Assembly: GCA_947462335.1 (NCBI GenBank)
Contig: OX381708.1
Span: 5,890,001 to 5,954,000 of the forward strand
DNA from: Harmothoe impar
Lineage: Eukaryota > Annelida > Polychaeta > Phyllodocida > Polynoidae
DNA: 64,000 nt
Reading direction: 5' to 3'
Made by a program: the position numbers and the translations under genes. Position 1 is the stretch's first letter. Every line of letters begins with the position of its first letter. Shown piece after piece: positions 31,900 to 42,799 of the stretch. Below the pieces are notes generated by a model. That model did no database searches. It had not been told where the DNA came from and was given only the letters and a program-made list of their open reading frames with translations.

Positions 31900-33730
31900 T
31901 CTAGGGAAACTTTTGCATTGAATGAAAACCTACCTGGCTTACTAAACTAAAGAATCCCCAACTGTAGGAAATGCTTTATACATACATGAGGAGACTAACT
32001 ACACTAGGCATTGAACCTACATCTAGTGGCACTACACAGTGTGTGGTACAAGCTCTCAAAATTATTGGGTTATTACGTCCAAGTCTGCTGTGACACCTGG
32101 ACATATTCTCAAGTTGGCAAGGAGTCAACCACAAATAGTGGTAGTCTGCCTTGCAGTAGTAGGACAGATATTTATATGCTGCTTGCCCAATACTAGACTC
32201 GGCCCCGTCTGTATATATTGCAGACTAGCAGCCTGAAGCCGTGGGGATTTACACTCTCCTTACTAAGCATATGCTTGGTGAGTGAAGCATGACCAGTTGG
32301 CGCACATGCATGTCACTCTCCAGCAGATATTTAGTAGATGCTGGTGTATATATTAAACATGTGCTGGGAGACGGTACTGCTATCCCGACACCGCCCCCGG
32401 TCGTGATAATACACTGGGTCAGACTCTACCCGGGCGGGGGGACACGGTTGGGCAGGTCTGACAGCGAGAGACTAGCCCAATACAGCAATGACAGTATCTA
32501 TGGATGATCGAATCTATGAAAGGAATGACTGCATCTATGAGGTGAGGATGAAAATGGCTACTGGGGCACGTCCCCTACTCTTTTCGAGGGATAGCAAGTG
32601 TTCTTTTATTTGCCTGGTCCTACATACCTGGGTTAGTTCCATAGTAGACAGGGCCAGACAAACCACATCCTTTGATATCTCAGATGTGCTTCACTGAGGA
32701 GGGATCCCATGCCAGACCACCAGCAAAAAGGCCCGGGCATATGGGCAGCGGCTGCCAATTCAGCTTGGTTAGTGACAATGGTGATAGTTTGACTACACTG
32801 GATAAATATTTGCTCTGTACATATCTTCATAAATTTTAAAATCTGCGAAATCTGCAAAAATACATACAGGGCGAAAATATATAGGTTTACAGTGGTACCC
32901 CAATATAGTGGGCTCCACATTCTTTGGCTTGTGATACAGACTGTACAGAATGATGCTACTGCAGGTTTTTGAGTCCCGTTACCTCATTCTCGCATCGTCA
33001 TTAAGGTAGAAACAAAATACGTTACTATAATGACATTTATTCCTGAACATGTATATAGTGGAATAGTCAGTCCAACAAACAGCTTACAGGTTCTACAATA
33101 ATGTAAATATATGCTTAAATATAACTTGAAACAGAAAAAAGAAATGAACGATTCACATTACAGGGTCACATTTCCACAAACAGTAATGAAATTATCCCCC
33201 TTCCTGAATCTATTCAGGAGTGAATACATAGGCAAACACCTTGTTTGTTGTGGCCGTCACAGATGAAACTATAAAGTTACAAGTTATTACTAAATACCAA
33301 CTTAACTTATATTACTAAATATATCGTCTAAGATTTTTTAGTTTTTTTAGGTTGAAGTAAACTTTCTACTCAGTCAGCCCAATCATACTTTGTGCACAAG
33401 GACATTATGTACTCAACACACTTTATGCAAACTGCTGAACAAAAAGGAATATTCTACATGGTAGTCATAATGATAATAATGCTTGCAGTCAGAAAATGCA
33501 CACAGAAAACAGCCTCTTTTTCTCTCTCTATTCGTAACAACAAGGTATGCAACACTATGATTATACAATTAGTGTGGTAGCTTTGGTAGCACTTAGTCAG
33601 AGTCAAACTGTCAAGGAAATCAATGGTTTTTCTTTAACAGGTTTTCCTATTCTTTACCCTTGGTGTCAATGTCCGCTTTGTTGGCCTTGATCTCCTTTTT
33701 AAAAACTTAAAAATATATCACCATCTGTGC
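31900..33730. other. Spacer, one repeat fragment
   Basis: No gene supported. A partial M1 element lies at about 32,795-32,895 ('ctctgtacatat', 'cagggcgaaaatatat'). The rest is unassigned and should include the promoter of the 29.7 kb gene. Confidence 0.4.
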
Positions 33731-33733
33731 TAC

Positions 33734-33739
33734 TTTATT
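33734..33739 (-). terminator. Poly(A) signal of the 33.9 kb Kelch gene
   Basis: Minus-strand AATAAA about 145 nt past the stop. Confidence 0.45.
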
Positions 33740-33884
33740 TTGCAACAACTCAGGATTATACTAGAGGTAGCGTGTTTCATGAGGGTAGCAAGCATCTCAA
33801 CACTGCCCACTGGTCAGCTGATGGGCTGGTACAAACGAACAATTAATCACAAACATGATTTCAGTTCTGGAGGTTATGGATCTG

Positions 33885-35684
33885 CTAAAACTGTGGTTGT
33901 ATTGCGAGGAACGTTGCGAAGGATACCCAGCCTGAGTTTGAATACTCAGCTCCCTCAGCAGGATAGTTCTCCAGTCTGACCTCAGGGATCCTCTCTCCCT
34001 TCTGTTCCACTTTCCACTTCACACAACCATTGAAGTCAGTGATATCCAAGGTACAACTGTTGACGCTGCTGTGTTGTTGTTTCTCAACGAACTGAAAGCC
34101 GTATACGAAGAGTGTGTTTCTGTCAGCAATCACCATGTTAAGATCTCCTCGGGTAATGTCAGTTTCAATGTCCTGCAGGCATTGCCACACCGACCACTGG
34201 TCTGCTGATGGGCTGTAGTAGTGAAGGTCGTAGCATCTATCGATGCAAAACAGCACCTCCTCCCCCCACAGCTTCATCACATGTCTCGGCTTGTCTGAAA
34301 GAGAGTCTCTCATAGGTGCTCTGCTATGCCAAGTGTTTGTCGACAGATCCAGACAATCGAGTCTTGCTGTGGATTTGGGTCTGGCTCGCCATGGTGAATA
34401 TATATAACCACTACATATGTAAATCAGCCTGTTTAGTACTACTGCACTGTGGCCTCTAATAGGTACAGGCAGTTTGGTAGGGATGACACTCCAGATGTCA
34501 GTTTCAAAATCATATTTTTCAATGGCATCTGTTATTGGACCAAATTCATAGCGCCCATCCGGTCTTTTAATGCCTTTCCCTATACAGCCACCTAAGGCAT
34601 ACAGGTGCCTCTCATGATAGACCACTGCAAAGCTCTGCCGTTGTATCTGCATACTGGCCATAGTGGACCATTCCAAGGTGCGAGGGTCAAAGATGTGCCA
34701 TCCCTGGTCTGATTCAAAGTCGTGACATTCACATACAATGAGGTAGTTGTTAACAGTGACGTGGGCCTCTACTCCTACATTACGCAGGTCAGGGGCTGAC
34801 AGGGCTTGGTGCTGTTTCCATGACTTCCCGTCGTGCAGAGAGTAGAACACACTGGATGACTCGTCAGTGGCCGTGTAGCAGATAGGTACAGGGTCCCCCC
34901 TCACCCGGCTCTGTTCTGATTCGTCCAGCACTTTACGATGGGGCGGCAGGTTGTGGAACGCCTCAGCTTTGTCCATGTGGTCGTACCATGTATTATTAGA
35001 GTCCATGTATCCTTGGATAGGTTTAATCACTTCCAGTTGTTCTGGTGTGAGAAGTGCAAACCGTATACGCCCCATGAGGCTGTCGTGATGTTGTTTTCTG
35101 TTCTCTAAGTCAGCACAGACCCACTGCGTCACGGTATTGACAAGGTCCAATTCAGACTCTGGCCAAAAGTGCATCAAATTCAAAAAATCACGATAGGACA
35201 TTTCCAATGGTCTGCATGCTTTCATGATCTCTTCAATATTGGCCTTAATGTACTCGTCCATTTGTTCGATACCATTTTCCGCATTATAGTTTTGGACGAT
35301 GGAAAGAAGCTCAAAGCAGTTTTGTTGGGTAACATTGCTGAGTAGTACCTTGGTACACTTGTCAATGGCTGTAGGAATCTGAAGGTACACTGCACATGCT
35401 AGGAGTTCCTCTGTGGTAGCTTCAGTGGAGCCAAACTGCCCAGTGTAGATGAACTCAATCATAGCTGATACCTCATGAGAGCTTAGGTCTTTCAACCTCA
35501 CTTTGTCAGTTCCACTTTCTTTCATACCACCAGTCAGCAACACCCTAAAGTAGTCACTGACAGAGGCCATGATGACTTTGTGAACTCTGAACTGTTGATC
35601 CTCCACTTCTATGGTGAAGTCTAGTAACAGCTCATCTTCCCGGAGGGTGCAGGCGCCCTTCAACAAACTGGACTCCGGTGACAT
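33885..35684 (-). CDS. BTB-BACK-Kelch protein, 599 aa
   Basis: BTB at about residues 20-118 (DFTIEVEDQQFRVHKVIMAS, SDYFRVLL, EFIYTGQFGS), BACK at 125-235, linker PHRKVLDESEQSRVR, Kelch from about 305 (YLIVCECHDFESDQGWHIFD, YALGGCIG, YICSGYIY, YYSPSADQW). It groups with the 53.7 and 58.1 kb genes by its short N terminus, the KVIMASVSDYF block and the linker, although it lies in the opposite orientation 18 kb away. ATG follows an acceptor (tttcag) near 35,706. Presumed Cullin-3 adaptor. Confidence 0.93.
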   Translation of the reverse strand: MSPESSLLKGACTLREDELLLDFTIEVEDQQFRVHKVIMASVSDYFRVLLTGGMKESGTDKVRLKDLSSHEVSAMIEFIYTGQFGSTEATTEELLACAVYLQIPTAIDKCTKVLLSNVTQQNCFELLSIVQNYNAENGIEQMDEYIKANIEEIMKACRPLEMSYRDFLNLMHFWPESELDLVNTVTQWVCADLENRKQHHDSLMGRIRFALLTPEQLEVIKPIQGYMDSNNTWYDHMDKAEAFHNLPPHRKVLDESEQSRVRGDPVPICYTATDESSSVFYSLHDGKSWKQHQALSAPDLRNVGVEAHVTVNNYLIVCECHDFESDQGWHIFDPRTLEWSTMASMQIQRQSFAVVYHERHLYALGGCIGKGIKRPDGRYEFGPITDAIEKYDFETDIWSVIPTKLPVPIRGHSAVVLNRLIYICSGYIYSPWRARPKSTARLDCLDLSTNTWHSRAPMRDSLSDKPRHVMKLWGEEVLFCIDRCYDLHYYSPSADQWSVWQCLQDIETDITRGDLNMVIADRNTLFVYGFQFVEKQQHSSVNSCTLDITDFNGCVKWKVEQKGERIPEVRLENYPAEGAEYSNSGWVSFATFLAIQPQF

Positions 35685-35719
35685 AATTGATGACTACCAA
35701 GTCTGAAATGAAATGATAT

Positions 35720-36060
35720 ATGTTATTTTGACTCTTAAGTTCATGAATAAAAATGTAGAGTACAGTCAGACCATTAGATCTGTTCTTATATCATATATCA
35801 TGTATGGAAGTGCCTACTTTACTTAATTTATGAGACCCCCTGTGGGTTCAGAGACTGTTACACCTATAATATATCCCTCCCTTTTTGACATCTGATCAAT
35901 TTCATGAAGTTTTGTTTTCTTGGTCCATATCACCCTTGTTATGATCAAGGTCCCCATTTACCTTGCCGCTATCCATTTACCCAAACGTCCCTCTTACTAG
36001 CCTGGCCAACTGTGTTAAATTGTTGCTACAAATAAACAGTACTATATCATAAACATTGTC
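35720..36060. other. Spacer, nothing recognised
   Basis: Presumed upstream region of the 33.9 kb gene; no clear promoter motif. Confidence 0.4.
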
Positions 36061-36067
36061 CAAAACC

Positions 36068-36073
36068 TTTATT
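36068..36073 (-). terminator. Possible poly(A) signal of the 36.4-38.0 kb Kelch unit
   Basis: Minus-strand AATAAA about 360 nt past the last stop codon of the broken unit. Confidence 0.35.
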
Positions 36074-36429
36074 ATAGAGCAACACACAAATATAATCTTG
36101 GTCTCACATGTAGTAACACTGGCAAAACATGTAGAGTTGGTGAATATTTACAGCAGAGAAAATGTGTACATCAGGTGTAACCCTAATAAACAACAGATGC
36201 TTCATTTTGAAAGTTCTTTGGCCATCAGGCAAACAAAAAGAGCTTCATGTTACCTGATGACCAATCACATGACCTGTAACACCCTTTTGTAGAAAGCACA
36301 GTTGTCCTAAAATATCATAACTGCCTAAGATATTTGTAGTTTATGTATAATACTTCTAGAGAGATATACAAAGTTTCATAGACTGATGCGTTTCTTATCA
36401 GTGATGACGTTTGGTAGAGAACTACTCAT

Positions 36430-38005
36430 TCACACAGACTTCTTTGCTTCCTTAGGGTCTCTATACTTGGCACTGTCTACGGTACAAGGAATAGTTAGCA
36501 CAGCACCGCATAGACCGATGCAGGTATTATTAACACAATGGTTTGCGCAGAAGTGGTTTATTTCATTGCCTAGGACTTTGTGACCATTTTCTGGAAAAGT
36601 CAACTCTAAGCACACTCCCCCATTGTTCCATATCCCACAACGGTGATCGTCAATAAAGTACAGTGTGCTGCCTTTGTTAATGACAGCTCCCCCCGGTGTG
36701 AATTGTGGCAGCTCATAGTGAGAGAAGAAGAAGTCAAACCTTGACCACTGGTCTGCTGACGAGTCATAATAATCTACCTGGAAACTGTTGCCAAGGACAC
36801 ACATGACTTCCTCACCATTCAGCTTCATGGTGTACATCTTGTGCAGGTATTGGGGCGTCAACAGTGGAGCCTTACTTTGCCATTCTAGTGTATTAAGGTT
36901 CAGACAATCCACTCTACACAGAGGGTCACCATCCATGTGATGCTGACCATCGCTTACGTAGATGGCGTCCTGCTGAACACAGGCAGCGTGCGATAAGCGT
37001 GTGTCTGGGAGTGATGTGAAGGAACTCCAGACATTGCTTTGGAAGTCATATCGCTCTACAGTGTCAAGTCCCTCGTATAAACATAGAGGTAGCCGCCATG
37101 ATGTACCATCGCAAAGTCTGCCTTATGCACCTTCCTTGGTGCAAGTTCAGTCCAGGTGAGTGAACAAGGGTCAAATATCACAGTGTTTGTGTCATTACGA
37201 CATAAAACAACCAGGAAGTTGTTGACTACAACTGTAGCCGCAGATCTATAACAGTAACTGGAAATAGAGAAGCCTGACTTCTTCTCCCACTGTTTGTCTA
37301 CATCTAATATGTAGCAGCGCAGTGGATCAGATTCTGCACAGAACAATGTGACAGCTGGCTGACCCCGAACTCTGGTCTGTTCTGACAGTGCACTGGCAAA
37401 CCTCTGTATTTTAATACATATTTAAACATAGGAGTCCATGGGGCTGGAGCACTAGTGGGGCCAAAGCATATCAAATACCTTTGGAAAATTGTTCTGATGA
37501 AGCAGCATTCATCATACGATATAACACCAGGATCACACTCAGCGACAATGGTTTTCATGTTGGCCTTGATGTAGGATCGGATCTTACTAATGCTGTCTTG
37601 TAAGGAGTAGTTCTGGAAGACAGAGAGCACCTCGTAACACAGTGTGACATCCAGGTTGTCCAGTATGAAGTCTGTACACACAGTAATAGCTGAGTGCATC
37701 TGGAGGTAAACAGCCCCATCCAGCACCTCCGTTACGTTAGCCTTGGTCAGCTCCATGTTATCTTTGTATACAAAGTGGATGAGATGTTCCATGGCTACTA
37801 CACTGACTGCCTTCAGTTTGACGCTATCCTTGAGACTTTCATCCAGACCAGCAGTGACCATAGCACGGAAGTAGTCACTCACTGCAGACATGGCGCACTG
37901 ATTAACTCTGAAGCTGCGACCCTTCACCTCTATGGTAAAGTCTAGGAGTTGACCCTGTTCACACAGGGCCCTCAGTTTAGCTGCTATGGCGCTATCGGAC
38001 GACAT
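36430..38005 (-). pseudogene. Broken BTB-BACK-Kelch gene
   Basis: The BTB start is good (MSSDSAIAAKLR, LLDFTIEVKGRSFRVNQ, SDYFRAMV) and BACK begins, but after VISYDE (about 37,510) the C-terminal half of BACK is missing. A GT-donor-like site follows, and the frame next meets Kelch sequence about 130 nt on in another phase. A second shift falls near 37,070, where GGYLYVY passes into a stop, while the neighbouring frame continues with ERYDFQSNVW. The final part (DCLNLNTLEWQSKAPLL, YYDSSADQWS) is intact to 36,430. At least one deletion and one frameshift make a pseudogene likeliest; an extra intron at the first break is an alternative. Confidence 0.8.
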
Positions 38006-38080
38006 GGCCAGGGTTAATATAGAAAATCTAAAAGGGAAAGCAATGCACTTTGCCATCTATATTGCATTACAAATGTTCAC

Positions 38081-38486
38081 TACCGTAAATTCTCGCGTAA
38101 CCCTCATTTAAGCTGCACCCATTGGGAGAATCACTTGAGCTGCATAGGTCTGAAAATTGCCAATTTAGTACTGTACTATATTAGCAAAAATCCTTGTATA
38201 AGCCTCATCCCCACCTTGAGAGAATCCTATACATCCTGGTACCTCAGGTAGTCAGGGGCTAAACCCCATCTCCTTATCAAGCTAATCCCCTCTCCTCACA
38301 CCTAGAAGAAAGGTGCTGATAAGAGATTCTCCCATGGTACACTGCTCTAAGGTCGGGGTCTAACCACAATGCATTGCTCTGAGCCGAGATGGCGGCCCCC
38401 ATAGCCTAATGCGGTAGTCCTGTATAAGCCACACTTGGGATCTGACTCTTGTACAAGCCACAGCTTCTACGCCAGAATTTACTATA
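38081..38486. mobile_element. Pogo-like MITE (family M2 relative)
   Basis: Starts TACCGTAAATTCTCGCGTAA and ends in the inverted CGCCAGAATTTACTATA. The interior contains 'cttgtataagcc' words as in other M2-type copies. Lies just upstream of the broken Kelch unit. Confidence 0.65.
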
Positions 38487-38554
38487 TTTAAAAGTTCTCA
38501 TTAAGATTCAATATCCTGAAACAATCAACAGGTAACCACTAGGGACTATGCATT

Positions 38555-38790
38555 TGTAGGGGCACGATGTCCGGGTGTGTCTCCCCGCAGGGGGTGCCAT
38601 AACCGGAAGTCATTGTGCATAGTGCCCTATATGTTCAAGGGACTTGTCGTTGCAATCCAGTAACGTAGGGAGCGGAGAGTAGTCAGACTCGGGTTGGTAG
38701 TGTAACGGTTAGCACGCTTGTCACCGGTGCGAGAGGTCTGTGGTTCGATTCCCAGCCGATCCAATGATTAAGTTTTCCGCGACCTCTACA
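38555..38790 (+). repeat. TRIM 5' LTR
   Basis: 236 bp. Besides the tRNA-like body it has an inverted pair near its start (GGGCACGATG and, about 75 bp later, a near match of CATCGTGCCC that is perfect in the other LTR). Confidence 0.88.
38691..38763 (+). other. tRNA-like sequence in the 5' LTR
   Basis: Exactly 73 nt, the length of a tRNA body. The acceptor arm GGGTTGG/CCGATCC forms seven pairs with wobble and the D-stem is GTGT/GCAC. The A box TAGTGTAACGG (38,698-38,708) and B box GGTTCGATTCC (38,742-38,752) match consensus with normal spacing. The T stem is imperfect and position 33 is not T, so decoding function is unlikely. By memory it looks most like tRNA-Val or tRNA-Asp. Confidence 0.75.
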
Positions 38791-38791
38791 C

Positions 38792-38810
38792 TGGTGGATC
38801 TGCCGGGATT
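38792..38810 (+). promoter_or_regulatory. TRIM primer-binding site
   Basis: TGGTGGATCTGCCGGGATT starts one base after the LTR. It reads as the complement of a tRNA 3' end: CCA, discriminator A, then acceptor and T stem. It matches the complement of the tRNA-like 3' end inside the downstream LTR (CCCGGCCGATCCA) at 12 of 13 positions. Confidence 0.75.
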
Positions 38811-39016
38811 CGGTAACTGTGTTGGCTGGATTGCATGACAGAGTGATACGCTTCAACTGGCTGGGGACCCCTCATAGCCCCGCAAAATGTCGGGCACCGC
38901 TCTACCCTAGCCAGGTGGGTGGTGTTCGCGGGGTGGGGTAGCCTGGCCGCCCTGCAACATGTCGGGCACTGCTTTCACTGGTTGGGTGGTGTTCGCAGGG
39001 ATGGTATGTTGAAGCT

Positions 39017-39028
39017 GGTAGGGAGGAG
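39017..39028 (+). promoter_or_regulatory. TRIM polypurine tract
   Basis: GGTAGGGAGGAG directly abuts the second LTR. Confidence 0.7.
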
Positions 39029-39264
39029 TGTAGGGGCACGATGTCCGGGTGTGTCTCCCTGCAGGGTGTGCCATAACCAGAAGTCATTGTGCATCGTGCC
39101 CTATATGTCCAAGGGACTTGTCGTTGCAATCCAGTAACGTAGGGAGCGGAGAGTAGTCAGACACGGTTTGGTAGTGTAACGGTTAGCACGCTTGTCACCG
39201 GTGCGAGAGGTCTGTGGTTCAATTCCCGGCCGATCCAATGACTAAGTTTTCCGCGACCTCTACA
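39029..39264 (+). repeat. TRIM 3' LTR
   Basis: 236 bp, 10 substitutions and no indels against the 5' LTR. Its first bases and CATCGTGCCC form a perfect 10-bp inverted pair. Confidence 0.88.
39165..39237 (+). other. tRNA-like sequence in the 3' LTR
   Basis: 73 nt, colinear with 38,691-38,763. The A box is unchanged; the B box has one change (GGTTCAATTCC) and the acceptor arm has one broken pair. Confidence 0.72.
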
Positions 39265-39299
39265 CATTACTATTTAGCTAGTATAAATTAGTCTGCCAG

Positions 39300-40764
39300 G
39301 ATTTGAAAGGTATTTCACACAGGTGGCACAAATTAAACACAGGCTGCCTCTGAACTTGTGGCAAGAAATCGATTAAATCAATACACAGGGACACTCTAAT
39401 CCTTCATTGGCAATATTTCACTCAGCCCAAAGGCCAGCCTGGGGGACCAACTCACAAAATTTGCATATGCCTACGCATCTTCTGATAGCGCTGTAAAAAA
39501 GAGGGGTGATCACAGGTCATTGAGTGTGAATGTCTGGTCAAGTCCTGTATGAGAAACCTAATACAGTTTCACTCAGTACCGTATCACCTCTTTCTGAATT
39601 TGGGCCCAGGAGTGGGGGCTGGCTTTTAAGGGAACTCCAAATCTCAGTACCAGTACTGTATTTCCCCATGTATAAGCCTGGGCTTATACAAGTACTAAGT
39701 GACAAGTTGACCAGGCTTATACACAGGGCAGGCTTATACATGGGACAGGCTTATATTTCTATACCTGAGGAAATACTCTGGTATCTTTTCATATTTTCCA
39801 GAATTATCTATAATTCAGACACATTTATTTCAATATTTCCAATAATTTGCTTACCGATTTAAGCTTTGTTTCTCTTATAAATGTTTATAGACATACATAA
39901 AGTAAATAAGGATGACAGATTCGAAAGAGTTATGCAAATATTCCGAATAGAAGTGGAGTTATGAACTAAAAATATAACTTTCATTGAACACACTAACTAG
40001 TGAAGACAAGTGTTAAACGTTTAAATAAATTATTTGCTCTATGTTCCATCAAGGAATTAAAAGATCTATGGTTCCATGGCATTTACAAGTACCACAATGA
40101 ATTAAAAAGCTACACACATATTTATATTGACATTATAAACATTTAAACATTTATGTAAATATAAATTAAAAAATCGACCTAAAACTAGGTCAGAGAGCTG
40201 AAGCTCTTCAGGTACACTCTGCCAGTCTGACCCCAGGGGGGGGGGGGACTTCCTATCTTTGCTATAGTAACTCTGTGTGACCATCACCTCAAATTGTTTA
40301 TCACGGGATAAACTTCATTAAAAAAACACACTTCACTGAAAATTGAGCAAAAAGATGTACCCTTATCAAGGGAGACAAAGGAAAATATACCTTAATATGG
40401 ATAATCATTAAGAAATAAAAATAAAAGGTAGGCGTATTAAAACCTAAGCCTAATGTAATACAGTTTGCACATCAAATTTATCTTTAATATTGACAAAAAA
40501 GAATACCTTTGGAGAGATTTTCCAGTCATTATTTCCCTCAAAAATCGATTAAAGAGCACCCCTCATGGGCCCTTCTCTATAGCCTAAAAACAGACCCTTT
40601 CCCTTAGAATCGTGTTCAAACATAGTAACCAAAGCTGAGGGAGTGACCCCCCCCCCCCCCCCTGACCCTCCATCATACTGCCTGTCAGACCTCGTGAACC
40701 TTCAACCTTCCTCCACCTCTGCCCTACTGTATGGAAAAGATTTTCTCTCCATAGATCTTTTTAA
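39300..40764. other. Gene-free, degraded repeats
   Basis: No gene seen. Near 39,655-39,755 is a scrap with inverted 'ccatgtataagcc / ggcttatacatgg' typical of M2-like MITEs, and poly-C/poly-G tracts lie at about 40,240 and 40,650. Confidence 0.4.
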
Positions 40765-42290
40765 ATAATAATAATAGGTTTTATTGACAACAAAAGGGAG
40801 GTCATTACTGACCTATGTGTCATACAGTAAGTTCACTACAGCACACTATAAAACTATTTTCTACAAAACTAGAGAGTATATGCAATCTACAAATAATGAT
40901 GTTTAGACAAATTCATTCACACACCTACACACACCCACACACGCATACATACATACAGATACAGGCAGACATACTTACAGTCAGCTAAGATATAGATCTA
41001 CACGCGTGGCATACACAACCAAGGCGGGTCACTCACATCTCTAATACATACATTTAAATACAGGCTATGTATAGCACATGTGTCTCAAAATAATGATATT
41101 TGCTGCCATAAGTTAAAGCTGCTGCTGCCTTTGTTTGAAGGCAGAGTATACAAATTTAGCAAGAGCATTCATAATACCATGGTCAGTTTCCTTCATAACT
41201 ACAGTGAATTTGTCTAATGCTGTCTTGTCCTGGTAATTAACAATTTTTCCATCTAGATATTTTTCAAAAGTTGTTCTAAGTGTATCATGCATTTCGCACA
41301 TTGTTAGAAAATGTATTTCATCATCTACAGCACCAGTAGAGCAATATAGGCAGATTCTGTCACACTCAGGTTTTGGGGGTCTACAGTGCCTCCCTGTCTC
41401 TATGCCAAGGTTGTGGGAACTTAGTCTAAACTGTGTTAATGCAGTCCTGTAGTTTTGGTTAGTTATATTAAACAAATAGTGTTCAAGCCGAAACTCTGTT
41501 TTAAATTTATTATATGTTCTTAGCTTCTTACCCTCCCCAGCCAGTGTAATCTCATTCATAATCTGTTCCCTATATTTAGTGTGAATAGGTTCTATTATAC
41601 TAGATACAATTTTCTGGTCTTTGGAAGTTGACTGATTGGCCCAGAGTTGGCTATATTTCGCACCTAGTGAGTGTAGTAAACCTTTAATACTTTTGCACCA
41701 GTTATCCTGGCCATCTGTTTCAAGGTTGTATAGTTTCAAATAACATTTATGTAGAATATGTGAATCTTCCAGGTTGAGCACCCTATCCCAATATCTAATC
41801 GCCCGTGTCTCCCATTGAGCTTTTAGAGGCACTCTCCCAGTATCTGCATACACTGCAGCTGAGGTTGTCTGCTTTCTTACACCAAGCATTGATTTTAAAT
41901 ATCTTAGATGTATCAACTCAAATTTATCAACCTTTCTGCCTTTGTTCATGCCCCATATTTCACATCCATAGTCAAGACACGGCCTTACTTGTGTGTCAAA
42001 CAGCTTTAGAGCTAGTCTAGGCTTTGGTTTCCCAATATGTTGGTAGCAACATGAATATGACTGGTAAATTGCTTTCCTTCCTTTATCACAAAGTTGGTTA
42101 TAGGTTTCATGAAATATATCTTTGTGGCTAGAATTTAGTATGAAACCTAGGTATTTATATGAGTCTACCCTTTCCAGGACTACATCACCATATGTAAAGT
42201 CCACTCTGTTGTCATGTTTTTTGTCATTAAACACCACAATATTTGACTTGATCATGTTAACTATTAAATGCCAATTTCTACAGTATTGAA
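40765..42290 (-). mobile_element. 5'-truncated LINE (non-LTR retrotransposon)
   Basis: The minus-strand frame 42,255-41,113 (380 aa, reading on upstream to about 42,290) carries the end of a LINE reverse transcriptase: an NWHLIVNMIKSNIVVF motif, YKYLGFILNS, the RPCLDYGCEIWG block and LRYLKSMLGVRKQ, then a late zinc-type motif (CLYCS...DDEIHFLTMC). The 5' end is lost, as is usual for LINE copies. A 3' UTR of about 350 bp ends in AATAAAACC plus TAT repeats near 40,770. The coding part is uninterrupted, so the copy is not old. Clade is not certain (Jockey/CR1-like or RTE-like). Confidence 0.85.
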
Positions 42291-42345
42291 ATACTGTGAC
42301 AATACAAACGCACTCATTTTGAGGCTATAGGACACGTTTTTAAAT

Positions 42346-42798
42346 TACCGTAAAACCTCGCTTATAGGTCGACCTCACTTATAGGTCGATTGCAATTTTG
42401 AGGAAAAAAATCGACCTATAGTAAAATACAATGAACTTTTGGAAAACCCCACTTGTAGGTTGAATTGGAGTTTGAGAATTTTTTGGGGGGCTAGACCCCA
42501 CCCCAGACCCCCCTAAAGCACCCTTTGTCTGGCCAAATCAAGTATGATTTATGACATTCTGCCCTTATTACGACGACCCCCTACTTGCAGAGAAACAAGC
42601 AGGTCTTATTGGGGGAAAGAATCCTCGAAAAAAGGTGTATTTCACAGTATTTAGAATTCATATTTTTAGGCCCCTAAAACTTGATATTTTTTCAAAACCT
42701 CACTTATAAGTCGAATTGGACTTTTGAGGTAAAAAATCGACTTATAGCAAAAGGCAATCCCAAATAAAAATCGACCTATAAGCGAGGTTTTACTGTAG
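42346..42798. mobile_element. Pogo-like MITE (family M2), complete copy
   Basis: 453 bp from TA to TA. The 25-base inverted ends begin CCGTAAAACCTCGCTTATAG and end with CTATAAGCGAGGTTTTACTG, with a single difference. TA duplication and the CAGTAAAACCTCG-type terminus resemble Tigger/pogo elements; that assignment is inferred. The interior repeats 'tcgaattgga' and 'aaaatcgacctata' several times in both directions. Confidence 0.85.
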
Positions 42799-42799
42799 G

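Larger units (their letters stand above)
38555..39264 (+). mobile_element. Miniature LTR retrotransposon (TRIM) with tRNA-like LTRs
   Basis: A complete 710-bp element: two 236-bp LTRs (38,555-38,790 and 39,029-39,264), each TGTAG...CTACA, a 238-bp interior, and a perfect 4-bp target duplication CATT on both sides. A primer-binding site follows the first LTR after one base, and a purine tract precedes the second. There is no coding capacity, so replication proteins must come from elsewhere. I count 10 differences between the LTRs (about 4%), so the insertion is moderately old. Each LTR holds a 73-nt tRNA-like sequence. Confidence 0.88.

Noticed and set aside
38691..38763. A functional tRNA gene
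   Set aside because: The T stem has mismatches, the base before the anticodon is not T, and the sequence is duplicated as part of two LTRs.
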